14,177 nt of DNA from Rhizorhapis sp. SPR117 (GCF_021742065.1 NZ_JAKKIE010000072.1:1-14177); one strand, 5' to 3'. Positions 6,052-14,103 are shown, counted from the stretch's first letter. Numbers and translations are program-made. Notes: generated from the letters alone by a model not told the origin.

Positions 6052-6295
6052 ATCCTTTGCCGTAAAGGCTCAGGATGATTTGCGGCACCAGCGAGGGCGG
6101 CACGCCTTCTTCCATGAACATCGCCAGCATGGCGTGCTCCTCGATGGTCAGGTCCATGCCCTCGATCGCCAGATTGGCGCACGCCTCGGCGTTGGCCTCG
6201 CGCCATTGTTCCATTTCGGCAGCGGTGCCGCGTACATAGTCCATAGCACGCACCTGGGCGCGGAGCGCGGGAAGGTCGATCGGTATGATGGTCAT
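6005..6295 (-). CDS. Small acidic protein, possibly VbhA-like (Fic antitoxin-type), no partner seen
   Basis: This 96-residue protein begins MTIIPIDLPALRAQVRAMDY. It contains ANLAIEGMDLTIEEHAMLAM then FMEEGVPPSLV. The pattern of a short helix ending in EG, then hydrophobic-L-[ST]-x-E-E and a second helix before a Gly turn resembles VbhA-type antitoxins that block Fic AMP-transferases. The usual motif is [S/T]xxxE[G/N]; here Asn occupies the S/T position. No Fic gene (HPFxxGNG) is in the window, so if the match is real this is an orphan or acts in trans. I preferred ATG 6295, where the sequence becomes gene-like; no good ribosome binding site supports it. Upstream Met codons extend to 6373. Confidence 0.5.
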   Translation of the reverse strand: MTIIPIDLPALRAQVRAMDYVRGTAAEMEQWREANAEACANLAIEGMDLTIEEHAMLAMFMEEGVPPSLVPQIILSLYGKGSTSTAPAPAPASARP

Positions 6296-6354
6296 AGCGA
6301 CGACATTTGTATCAGATTTACCTCCAGAAAGCATTGCATTTGCAGGCTTTTTAT

Positions 6355-6374
6355 GAGAACAAAAAGAGAACAAA
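6355..6374. repeat. Tandem direct repeat GAGAACAAA, candidate operator for the RM operon
   Basis: GAGAACAAA occurs at 6355-6363 and again at 6366-6374, an 11-bp period close to one helical turn, 38 bp before the first gene of the restriction-modification operon. Ribbon-helix-helix dimers commonly bind short direct or inverted repeats at about this spacing, and the first operon gene encodes such a protein. The regulatory role is inferred. Confidence 0.4.
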
Positions 6375-6411
6375 CTTGAAATTGACTAAGCGTTGAACCG
6401 GAGGCATAGAG

Positions 6412-6648
6412 ATGCAAGGTGCTGCACTTTGCGGCAAAGTGAGGCAACTTATGCCGTCGAAAAACCGGATCACCGTTAATCTGTCCGAAGATGAATATGC
6501 CGCTTTCGATCGGCTTGCGGCTCGGTCGAAGGTGTCGAAGGCATGGCTTGGCCGTCATGCGATCAGCTCGTTGATCGAGCGTACTGATGGGGATGAGCAG
6601 CAACTGCCGCTTCCCCTGACAGGATTGAAGCGTAGGGGGAGCCGATGA
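6412..6648 (+). CDS. Ribbon-helix-helix (CopG/Arc-like) protein, likely operon regulator
   Basis: A 78-residue product. After a 14-residue leader it shows the RHH pattern: a polar beta strand NRITVNLS, helix one EDEYAAFDRLAARSK, a turn, and helix two AWLGRHAISSLIER, then a basic tail. RHH proteins dimerise and insert the beta ribbon into the DNA major groove. GGAGG at 6400-6404 sits 7 nt before ATG 6412 and supports this start. The domain itself would also be complete from ATG 6451. The stop overlaps the methyltransferase start as ATGA, and a one-turn direct repeat lies upstream. It may therefore play the timing role that HTH C proteins play in other RM systems. An antitoxin role is less likely because no toxin gene adjoins it. 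Confidence 0.75.
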   Translation: MQGAALCGKVRQLMPSKNRITVNLSEDEYAAFDRLAARSKVSKAWLGRHAISSLIERTDGDEQQLPLPLTGLKRRGSR

Positions 6649-7814
6649 AATCGCGCCATAACATGACCGTCATCGATCTTTTCTGCGGAGCCGGTGGCCT
6701 TTCCGAGGGGTTTCGGCAAGCGGGTTTCCACGTCTTAGCGGGACAGGATTATGACGACCGGGCAGGCGAGACATTTTCCGCGACCCACCCAGAAGCCAAG
6801 TTCATTGGCGGGCCGATCCAAGACGTTACAGCACAGCAGCTCTTAAAGGCTGCTGGCGTCAAGAAGGGTGAAATCGACGTGATCGTCGGTGGTCCTCCGT
6901 GCCAGGGCTATTCGGTTTATAATCACCAGCGAGGCGTCAATGACCCACGCGCAGGCTTGTTTCGCGAGTATCTTCGGATCGTGAAGGGCATTCAGCCGCG
7001 TTGGATCGTGATGGAGAACGTAACCGGCATCACGTCGATCGGCGGGGGCGGCATCGTGCATGAGATATTCGAGGGTATGAAAAGCCTCGGCTATCGCGTC
7101 GATATGAAGGTACTCCGCGCCGAAGAATATGGGGTGCCCCAAGAGCGCAGGCGCGTGTTTTTCATTGCCACGCGCACCGATGCGCCAATCTTGTTCCCCG
7201 AACAAACACATGGCCCAGGCTTGTTGCCCTTCGTGACAGTTTGGGATGCTATTTCCGATCTTCCTAAGTTGGAAAACGGCGATCGTGCAGGGCCGCGACC
7301 ATACGGAAAACGGCCTCAAAACAGCTATCAGGCTTTGTTGAGAGGGGACTGCACTATCGTGCAGAACCATTCCGCATCTAAGCTATCGCGGATCAACCAG
7401 GAGCGGATGCGACATATTCCCGCTGGGGGATCATGGCGGGACATACCGATCGACCTGTTGCCCGCAGGCATGAAGTTGGCCAAGCGTAGCGATCATACCA
7501 AGCGATATGGTCGACCCAAAAAAACAGACCTGTCATGCACAGTATTGACCAAGTGCGATGTGCATTGGGGGGCCTATATTCACCCCGTCCAAGATCGTTC
7601 GTTCACGGTTCGCGAGGCAGCAAGGCTACAATCATTCCCTGATTTCTTCACGTTCAAGGGTAACAGCACAGAGCAATATGTGCAGGTCGGTAATGCGGTC
7701 CCGCCTCTACTCGGGAAGTGCGTTGCCGAAGCACTACTTCTTGCGGATACGGCAGGGATGGCCTCTAAGCAGGTGAAAGCCAGCCTGCGTGAGGAACTCC
7801 CGATTGCCGTTTGA
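6645..7814 (+). CDS. DNA (cytosine-5) methyltransferase of a type II RM system
   Basis: This 389-residue enzyme transfers a methyl group from S-adenosylmethionine to C5 of cytosine. Its motifs are in canonical order: I DLFCGAGGLSEGF (11-23), IV GGPPCQGYS (82-90) with catalytic Cys86, VI MENV (123-126), VIII QERRRVFFIA (166-175) and X QVGNAVPP (347-354). The target-recognition region lies between about 195 and 300. ATG 6645 overlaps the upstream stop and has AGGGGGAG just before it; a second ATG at codon 7 is possible. The gene is AT-richer than the tra/mob region, which suggests separate acquisition. It should protect the host against the endonuclease encoded next, whose gene overlaps it by 26 bp. 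Confidence 0.95.
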   Translation: MKSRHNMTVIDLFCGAGGLSEGFRQAGFHVLAGQDYDDRAGETFSATHPEAKFIGGPIQDVTAQQLLKAAGVKKGEIDVIVGGPPCQGYSVYNHQRGVNDPRAGLFREYLRIVKGIQPRWIVMENVTGITSIGGGGIVHEIFEGMKSLGYRVDMKVLRAEEYGVPQERRRVFFIATRTDAPILFPEQTHGPGLLPFVTVWDAISDLPKLENGDRAGPRPYGKRPQNSYQALLRGDCTIVQNHSASKLSRINQERMRHIPAGGSWRDIPIDLLPAGMKLAKRSDHTKRYGRPKKTDLSCTVLTKCDVHWGAYIHPVQDRSFTVREAARLQSFPDFFTFKGNSTEQYVQVGNAVPPLLGKCVAEALLLADTAGMASKQVKASLREELPIAV

Positions 7815-8739
7815 ACCTGAGTCGATTGTTGGAGAGGTATTAGGTCGGCGGGCGGCAAAGGGTGTCGATCCTGCTGCCGCCGATTTCGAGTGCCCGTACA
7901 TTCAGTCGCGATGCCCCAAGCGCAGCACACAACTCCCCAGCGAGCCTTATCCCGTGTGCAGTCTTTGGAAGCCTGCACCCCGGAAATCGACCCAAGGGCC
8001 AGAGTTGATTTTCGTCTGTCCGAAGCGATTCTACGCTGTCGATTTTCTGACAGAGGTCATCGAACATTGCTGGCCGGGTGAGAAGCCTACTGATCCGCAG
8101 ATCGCCCGCGAAGTCAAAATGGAGGGCTTCGGGAATGTCGATTTCGTTATCGCAGACGTCAAGAGTGATAAGGAAATCGACCAATTCCTGTCGGTAGAGC
8201 TTCAGGCCATTGATATTACTGGATCTGTTTTTCCTGCTTATCAGGCTTTGCGAGCTGGAGAAGATCTAGAGAAAAAGCCGACATACGGATTCAATTGGGA
8301 CAACGTATACAAGCGTTATATTACCCAACTCATCCGAAAAGGCTATTTCCATCACCATTGGAAATCGAAAATCGTCGCGGTTATTCCTGAGCAAGTATAT
8401 CAATATATACTAGGCCGCGCGGCATTTATGAAAACTAGCGATGTTAAGAATGACCCGCAGGTCAATATCATATTTATGACTTATCGCTTAGAAGCCGATG
8501 CGGATAGGCCAGGTGAGTTTAAGCCTGTGCTTGTTAATGTAGAAGGCACAAGCCACACAAACTTGCAAAATGCCATCATGTATAAAGACCCGCCCCAGAG
8601 ATCGGCCTTTACGGCACAGATTAAGAGTTCTCTGGTTCGCGGTGCTGTAAGGTTGGCTGATCTAATTGCAGCGGGCGAGGTTTCCGAGATGGAAGATCAT
8701 GAGGACGAAGGGCCGGACCCAGGAGACCTGATTCAGTAG
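7789..8739 (+). CDS. NotI/EagI-family type II restriction endonuclease
   Basis: The 316-residue product begins at GTG 7789, within the methyltransferase 3' end. Four cysteines, C35, C42, C57 and C77 (FECPYIQSRCPK, YPVCSLW, FVCPKRF), fit the iron-binding Cys4 site peculiar to NotI-type enzymes. D118 in GNVDFV and E137-x-Q139 in SVELQAID match the variant PD-(D/E)xK site of NotI, in which Gln replaces Lys. The length is nearer EagI (about 300) than NotI (about 380). Recognition is therefore probably GC-only and related to CGGCCG, though specificity cannot be read from sequence. Codon use is AT-rich compared with the backbone. Losing the plasmid could leave the host exposed to residual enzyme, so the system may also stabilise the plasmid. 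Confidence 0.82.
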   Translation: MRNSRLPFEPESIVGEVLGRRAAKGVDPAAADFECPYIQSRCPKRSTQLPSEPYPVCSLWKPAPRKSTQGPELIFVCPKRFYAVDFLTEVIEHCWPGEKPTDPQIAREVKMEGFGNVDFVIADVKSDKEIDQFLSVELQAIDITGSVFPAYQALRAGEDLEKKPTYGFNWDNVYKRYITQLIRKGYFHHHWKSKIVAVIPEQVYQYILGRAAFMKTSDVKNDPQVNIIFMTYRLEADADRPGEFKPVLVNVEGTSHTNLQNAIMYKDPPQRSAFTAQIKSSLVRGAVRLADLIAAGEVSEMEDHEDEGPDPGDLIQ

Positions 8740-8760
8740 GGTTGATCCGAAAGTTACAAG

Positions 8761-8822
8761 TTTTGCATCAGATTGAAACCCACAGGAATCCGGCCTCTTT
8801 CCTGATGCAAAAATCTGATGCA
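8761..8822. promoter_or_regulatory. Candidate res site of the backbone resolvase
   Basis: The 8-base motif TGCATCAG occurs at 8764-8771, and its inverse CTGATGCA at 8802-8809 and 8815-8822. The outer pair is an 11-bp perfect inverted repeat (TTTTGCATCAG with CTGATGCAAAA). The last copy is 12 bp from the resolvase ATG. Repeated motifs of both orientations directly upstream of a serine resolvase gene are typical of res/operator sites. The long stem could instead terminate the RM operon transcript. Confidence 0.45.
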
Positions 8823-8833
8823 CCATTTTGGCT

Positions 8834-9322
8834 ATGATCTACGGCTATGCGCGCGTCTCAACCACCGGCCAGGACTTGGCCCAGCAGATCGCCCAGCTCA
8901 CCGATGCTGGGTGCGTGAAAATCTACCGCGAGAAGATTAGCGGAGCGAATGCCGAGCGTCCCCAGCTCAAGCGCGCGATCGGCGCACTAGATGATGGCGA
9001 CGTGCTGATGGTGACGGCAACAGACCGCCTTGCCCGCAACACCCGCGATCTGTTGAATATCCTCCATGCAGTGAAGGAGGCCGGGGCTGGCTTCCGATCA
9101 TTGGCCGAGCCGATGGTTGATACGACTTCCCAATTTGCAGAGGTAATAATCGCGGTGTTGGGGATCGCAGCCAGTTGGGAGCGGGAGCGCATCACCGAGC
9201 GCACCGCCGCAGGGCGTGTCCAGGCAAGAGCGCGTGGTGTCAAATTCGGTCGCAAGGCGGCTCTCACCCCTCACCAGCAGTCCGAGGGGTCCGGTGAGAG
9301 AATGTTCGAAAACGTACGCTAA
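8834..9322 (+). pseudogene. Plasmid serine resolvase, 5' catalytic part, split by the transposon
   Basis: The N terminus MIYGYARVSTTGQDL carries the nucleophilic Ser9. ATDRLARNTRDLL and WERERITERTAAGR are the conserved resolvase/invertase catalytic-domain and arm segments. The reading frame matches the family to 9285, then enters the transposon end, adds a short foreign tail and stops at 9320-9322, losing the C-terminal HTH found at 204-300. ATG 8834 is preferred over the in-frame TTG 8828. Intact, the 182-residue enzyme would resolve plasmid multimers; the truncated form should not bind its res site. The transposon's own tnpR may now supply resolution. Confidence 0.92.
9281..9285. repeat. 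Target-site duplication TCCGA, left side of the Tn3 transposon
   Basis: It is identical to 199-203 and abuts the outer GGGG of the terminal inverted repeat. In the ancestral resolvase gene this was a single TCCGA spanning the Ser-Glu codons. Confidence 0.92.
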
Positions 9323-9323
9323 G
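9286..9323. repeat. Tn3-family terminal inverted repeat, passenger side (38 bp)
   Basis: Starts GGGGTCCGGTGAGAG and ends ACGCTAAG. It pairs with 161-198 with a single difference at position 5. Confidence 0.95.
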
Positions 9324-9326
9324 GGA

Positions 9327-10448
9327 TCAGAGCGATTGCAGGGTGTGGAGCAGTTGGTATGAGGCCCGTTTGATTGCGCCATCGTAGCGGCCGAACGCGA
9401 ACGCTGTCGCTTTCGCCTGTCTTTGGATCATGTCGGGATGCCGTTCGAAGGCTCGATCTACTGCAGCAAGCACATCGTCAGCACCTGATGCGACCTCTCC
9501 CAGATGCCAACCAGCGTACCTTGGATCGTCCTGCCAGTTAGCGCCATGCGCATTCACGAAAGCGACGGGCCGCGGCTTAGCGAGGAATTCGTAAAGCTGG
9601 CTCGACATGTCGCCCAGATAGATGTCGGCGGCCCGCGCATAGCTCATGTCGAACAGCTTGGGAGAATCCAGATCGACCGCGATGTGCTCTGGCACGGCAA
9701 GTTCCAGCCACCGCGCTCGCGCGATCGGATCGAGGTTTTCGAACGCGCGGACATGAGGGGCGAAGACCAAGTTGTACCGCTCCTGTTGGCGGAAACGGGC
9801 GATGACATCGCGAGCGATCCCGATCGAGGACAGCGCAGGATCAAAATGAGGGTTGTAGAAGACGGTCGGGCGATCGTTGTCGAACAATCGCGGTCCGGTG
9901 GGCAAGGCCTGCAAATAGTCGATCTTTATATAGCCCACGGCCGAAAGCCGCTTACGGCTGAGGCCTTGCGCGACGGCACGCTCGATGTCTTTCTGTCCGG
10001 GAACGAAGATGGCATCGAAGGCTCTCTGCTTGGCTTCGGAGGATGGTGCACGGTCGCCAGCGCCGTGGCGGAAATGTACCAGCGGACGCTTCCATCCGAG
10101 CCATCGCAACGCCGCAGAGGTGCGCTCGGGAACGATGATGGCCTGGGTCTTGCGGGCCTGCCATCGGATCCGCGCCAGCAGGGGCCCCTTCGCCGCCGAG
10201 CGGCTGCCCGTTATGCGCGCTGCAATCCTGCCCGCCCAAGGCCAGGCGATCTGCGTCACGGTCATCGTGCTGGCTCTCATCGCCGCAGCCACTGCGCGCA
10301 AGGCGGCGGCGGTGCGGTCGTCGGCGCAGATGCAGCGGACCGTGATATCCGGATGGCTCAGGCTAAGTTCTGCGGCGACCGGCGCGAGATGCAGGACCTG
10401 ATGCTCCCCTCCGATGAATACGAACGTGAGATTGTTCAAATTCGTCAT
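9327..10448 (-). CDS. CDP-glycerol glycerophosphotransferase-like GT-B enzyme, transposon passenger
   Basis: The 373-residue product has a two-domain GT-B look. An N-terminal Rossmann start (NLTFVFIGGEHQVLHLAPVA) is followed by FRHGAGDR (126-133) and FDAIFVPG (144-151). The C-terminal half has TVFYNPHFD (195-203), YNLVFAPH (225-232) and GDMSSQLYEFLAKPRPVAF (279-297). The last motif resembles the donor-binding DxSS...EF...kP segment of CDP-glycerol glycerophosphotransferases (TagF/TagB type), which act on cell-surface polymers. No signal peptide or membrane segment is seen. ATG 10448 overlaps the tnpR stop as ATGA, so it is probably translated with tnpR. Another nucleotide-sugar transferase is possible; substrate is unknown. 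Such cargo is unusual in a Tn3 element. Confidence 0.72.
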   Translation of the reverse strand: MTNLNNLTFVFIGGEHQVLHLAPVAAELSLSHPDITVRCICADDRTAAALRAVAAAMRASTMTVTQIAWPWAGRIAARITGSRSAAKGPLLARIRWQARKTQAIIVPERTSAALRWLGWKRPLVHFRHGAGDRAPSSEAKQRAFDAIFVPGQKDIERAVAQGLSRKRLSAVGYIKIDYLQALPTGPRLFDNDRPTVFYNPHFDPALSSIGIARDVIARFRQQERYNLVFAPHVRAFENLDPIARARWLELAVPEHIAVDLDSPKLFDMSYARAADIYLGDMSSQLYEFLAKPRPVAFVNAHGANWQDDPRYAGWHLGEVASGADDVLAAVDRAFERHPDMIQRQAKATAFAFGRYDGAIKRASYQLLHTLQSL

Positions 10449-11086
10449 GCCTTGATCGATGGGCGCGCTTTTCGAGCGAGAAGCTTCTGTCCGTCCGTCC
10501 TGATCTCTCCGTTCGGCGTAACATGCCGGTAGAGCGTCTGACGCGTGATGCCCAGCTCGGCGCACAGCTCGGCGACCTTGGTTTCGGGTTTGCCCATAGC
10601 CGCCTGGGCAAGCCGCAGTTTGGCGGGCGTCATCTTGAACGGGCGACCGCCATGTCGGCCGCGCGCACGTGCCGATTCCAGACCGGCGCGGGTGCGCTCG
10701 ACGATCAACTCGCGCTCAAACTCGGCGAGGCCGGCAAAAATCGCAAAGATCAACCGACCGTTGGCGGTGGTGGTGTCGATCGACGCGCCTTCGCCGGCCA
10801 GCACCTTGAGGCCGATGCCACGCTTGGTCAGGTCGCCGACTGTGTTAACGAGGTGGCGCAGGTCGCGACCGAGGCGGTCGAGCTTCCATATGACCAGCGT
10901 GTCATCACGGCGCAGTGCCTTCAGGCAGGCATCCAGCCCCGGCCGCTTGTCGAGCCGGCCCGACGCGGCATCCTCATAGATATGCTCGGGATCGACGCCG
11001 GCCGCGACCAGCGCGTCGTGCTGAAGGTCGTGAACCTGGCTGCCATCCGCCTTGGACACTCGCGCGTAACCGAGCTGCGTTGTCAC
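10445..11086 (-). CDS. tnpR: TnpR serine resolvase of the Tn3-family transposon
   Basis: TnpR resolves transposition cointegrates at res and usually represses tnpA and itself. The 213-residue product starts TTQLGYARVSKADGSQVHDL, with nucleophile Ser11. It continues with LVIWKLDRLGRDLRHL and the E-helix region ELIVERTRAGLESARARGR. A C-terminal HTH (AELCAELGITRQTLYRHV) completes the fold, and an extra basic tail of about 25 residues follows. GTG 11086 is chosen because it begins just before the conserved strand; an upstream reading to 11188 would cross the res repeats. It is divergent from tnpA and coupled to the passenger gene at its 3' end. Confidence 0.93.
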   Translation of the reverse strand: MTTQLGYARVSKADGSQVHDLQHDALVAAGVDPEHIYEDAASGRLDKRPGLDACLKALRRDDTLVIWKLDRLGRDLRHLVNTVGDLTKRGIGLKVLAGEGASIDTTTANGRLIFAIFAGLAEFERELIVERTRAGLESARARGRHGGRPFKMTPAKLRLAQAAMGKPETKVAELCAELGITRQTLYRHVTPNGEIRTDGQKLLARKARPSIKA

Positions 11087-11215
11087 ATATACGTCCGTCT
11101 GCGTGACGGAGCGGCATTGCCCGTCGATCAATCTGCATAATGTCACATAACCCGTCTCCTCGTCTATGCTCCATGAACAGGGCCACATCCCTGTTGCGTG
11201 ACAAACAGGAAGCCG
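11081..11215. promoter_or_regulatory. Probable res site and divergent tnpR/tnpA promoter region
   Basis: The interval between the divergent tnpR and tnpA starts contains TGTCACATA twice (11081-11089 and 11141-11149, 60 bp apart). It also has inverted repeats CCGTC/GACGG (11095-11109) and AACAGGG/CCCTGTT (11176-11195), and a related CGTGACA at 11197-11203. Its size and place fit the three-subsite res of Tn3 elements, but I cannot delimit subsites I-III with certainty. Confidence 0.6.
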
Positions 11216-14103
11216 ATGCCGTCCAGAACAATATTATCGCCTGCGCAGCGCGCTGTGATCTTCGATCCGCCTTCTGACAGCGCGACGATCGAGCGGCTCT
11301 TCACTCTCGGCCCCGATGACCTCGCGCAGGTAGCGCGTCGTCGGCGCAGAGCGAACCGGCTCGGCTATGCCGTGCAGCTCTGCTACCTGCGTCATCCGGG
11401 GCGTGCGCTGCTGCCGAGTGAAGCAGTGCCCGCCCTCATGCTGTCGCTGCTCGCCGACCAGATCGGTTGCCGGATCGACGACTTCGCCGACTATTCTGCC
11501 CGTGCGACGACGCTGCGCGAGCATCGCGCCGAGATCGAAGCGTATCTTGGTCTGCGCGCCTTTGACCGGATCGACGTACGATCGACGCTGGCACTGGGAT
11601 CAGAGATCGCCACCTCGACCGATCGGGGCGAGGCGATCGTCGCCGGCATGGTCAATCGCCTGCGGCTCGACCGGATTGTTCTGCCTGCGGCATCGACGCT
11701 GGAACGGCTCGCCCTCATCGTGCGGGCCCATGCACGCAAGGCCGCCCATGCCGGACTGATCCGCGATTGCTCGGCCGATCAGGAAGCGGCACTCGAACGC
11801 CTGATCGCATCCGATGACAATGGTCGCACCCGTCTGGGATGGCTACGCGAATGGCCGGAAGCGCCATCGGCGTCGAACCTGAAGGGGATCGTCGAACGGC
11901 TCGACGCGGTGCGCGGCATCGGGATCGCAACCGATCGGGCACGACGTATCCATGCCGCCCGCTATGCCGTCATCGCCCGGACCGCCGGCATCGTCACTGC
12001 GCAACACCTCCGGCGTCTCGAACGCCCGCGCCGACTCGCGATGCTGGTCGCCTCCATGATCGAGATGGAGGCGGCGCTGACCGATGCCGCCTTGGTCATG
12101 GTCGAGAAGATGGTGGGGGCGCTGTTCCGCCGCGCCGACCGTACCCGGTCCGACCGGCTGCTCGGGCAGGCACGGATGCTGAAAGACACGGCGCGCTTTC
12201 ATGTCCGGCTCGGCCGCTTGCTGGTCGATGCACGCGCGAGCGGACGCGACGCCTTTCGCACGATCGATGACCGGGTGGGCTGGGATCAGCTCGAACGCAG
12301 CATCCGCTTCGCCGAGGATCTGACGCGTGCGGCCGATGACGGTCTGGAGGAAGTGGTCGAACGCTACCCTGCCGTGCGGCGGTTCGCCCCGACCTTCCTC
12401 GCCGCCTTCACCTTCCGGACCGCGAGATCGGGCGATCCGCTGCTCGGCGCGATCGAGGCGCTGCGAACGATGTACCGCGACGGCCGATCGGTCCTGCCGA
12501 AGCGTGTGCCGACCAGCTTCATCAAGCCACGCTGGCACAAGGTCGTGCAGCCGGCCGAAGGGACAATCGACCGCCGCGCCTATGAGATCGCGGTGATCGT
12601 CCACCTGCGCGAACGGCTCGGATCAGGCAGCATCTGGGTAGATGGCAGCCGCGCCTATCGCACGCTGGACGATTACCTGCTGCCGGTGCCCGCCTTTGAG
12701 ACGATGCGCACCGATAGCGATCTGCGCCTCGCCGTGCCGTCCCGTTTTTCTCAATGGTATGAGGAACGGCGCGCGATGCTGACCCAGCGCATGACCGAGG
12801 TGGAGCGCGCAGCCGCGGCCGGCGAACTGGTCGACGTAACGATCGAGCGCGGGCAGTTGTTGATCTCGCCGATCCGGCGATCTCCGTCCGACGATGCCGA
12901 GGCGCTGAAGGCCCGGCTCTACGCGATGCTGCCGCGTGTCCGCATTACGGACCTGCTGGTTGAGGTCGCCGCGTGGTCGGGCTTTGCCGACCGTTTCGTT
13001 CATGCCCGCAGTGGCGAGCCGGCCTCTGACCAGTCCGCGCTGATGGGGTCGATCCTCGCCGATGCGACCAATCTCGGCCTCGGGCGCATGGCGGAAAGCT
13101 CGCGTGGGCTGACATTGTCACGCCTGCGCTGGACTGCGGAATGGCATGTGCGCGATGAAACGTACCTGTCGGCGCTGGCGGCGATCGTAGACTGCCACAC
13201 CGCGCATCCGCTCGCCCAGGTCTGGGGACCGGGCGACACATCGTCCTCGGACGGGCAGTTCTTCCGCGCCGGCGGTCAGGGCGAGGCGCGCGCCGATCGC
13301 AACGCCCGCTACGGCAGCGAACCCGGCGTGCTGTTCTACACCCACGTCACCGACCGCTTCACGCCGTTCCATACCAAGGTCATAGCCGCCAATGCTGGCG
13401 AGGCCGCGCATGTCCTCGACGGCCTGCTCGATCATGAGAGTGAACTGGTGATCCGCGAACATGCGACCGATACCGCCGGGGCGGTCGATCATGTCTTCGG
13501 CTTGTGCCATCTGCTCGGCTTCCGCTTCGCACCGCGTATTCGCGACCTCAACGAACGCCGCCTGTATAGCCTGTCGTCGCTCGATCCTTGGCCGACGCTG
13601 CGCCAACTTGTCGCGGGCCCGGTCAACGTTCGCGCGATCGAAGAGGATTGGGACGAGACGCTGCGGCTCGCCGCCTCGATCCGCGCCGGCACCGTCAGTG
13701 CCTCGGTCATGCTGCGCAAGCTGGCGGGTTTCCCGCGTCAAAACCCCGTCGCCCGCGCGCTGCGTGAGATCGGGCGGATTGAGCGCACACTGTTCATGCT
13801 CGACTGGTTCGACGATCCCGAACAGCGGCGTCGCACCGGCAGCATCCTCAACAAGGGTGAGGCCCGCAACGCGCTCGCCCGCGCCATCTTCTTCAACCGC
13901 CTCGGCGAACTGCGCGACCGCACCTTCGAGAACCAGCGCCATCGTGCCTCTGGCCTGACCCTGCTCACCGCGGCCGTCACGCTCTGGAACACCGTCTATC
14001 TCGACCGCGCCGTCCGGCATTTGCGCGCCAGCGGTGTCGAGGTGCTGGACGAACTGCTTGCCCATGTCGCGCCATTGGGCTGGGAGCATATCGGCCTCAC
14101 TGG
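11216..14103 (+). pseudogene. tnpA: Tn3-family transposase, 5' part, interrupted by an IS near the C terminus
   Basis: TnpA binds the 38-bp ends and carries out replicative transposition. The fragment holds 962 complete codons: an N-terminal domain of the DUF4158 type (ILSPAQRAVIFDPPSD, then RRRRANRLGYAVQLCYLRHP) and the DDE domain. By position the likely DDE residues are D679 in SSDGQFF, D752 in ATDTAGAV and E882 in LNKGEARNAL. ATG 11216 has AGGA five bases upstream; GTG 11198 is an alternative start. After GWEHIGLTG the frame enters the IS and ends at 14173 with a foreign 22-residue tail (PVGPKLRFW...) replacing the last 26 native residues found at 85-162. Whether the altered protein still works is uncertain, so I treat the gene as broken. 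Confidence 0.93.
14095..14103. repeat. Target-site duplication CCTCACTGG flanking the IS (paired with 75-83)
   Basis: The same nine bases occur at 75-83 on the other side of the IS, within the tnpA codons for Leu-Thr-Gly. Because the element ends in GGCC-like sequence, a 5-bp duplication TCACT with a longer inverted repeat is an equally good reading. Confidence 0.85.

Noticed and set aside
8761..8812. Simple rho-independent terminator for the restriction operon
   Set aside because: The 11-bp arms are separated by 30 bases and are AT-rich, and a further motif copy follows. A recombinase site fits better, though a terminator role is not excluded.
9504..10532. Long plus-strand open frame opposite the glycerophosphotransferase-like gene
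   Set aside because: Its product shows no recognisable domain and lies wholly antisense to a gene with clear GT-B motifs. High GC makes such shadows common.
13118..14089. Long minus-strand open frame opposite tnpA
   Set aside because: Fully antisense to the conserved catalytic domain of TnpA and without recognisable motifs.
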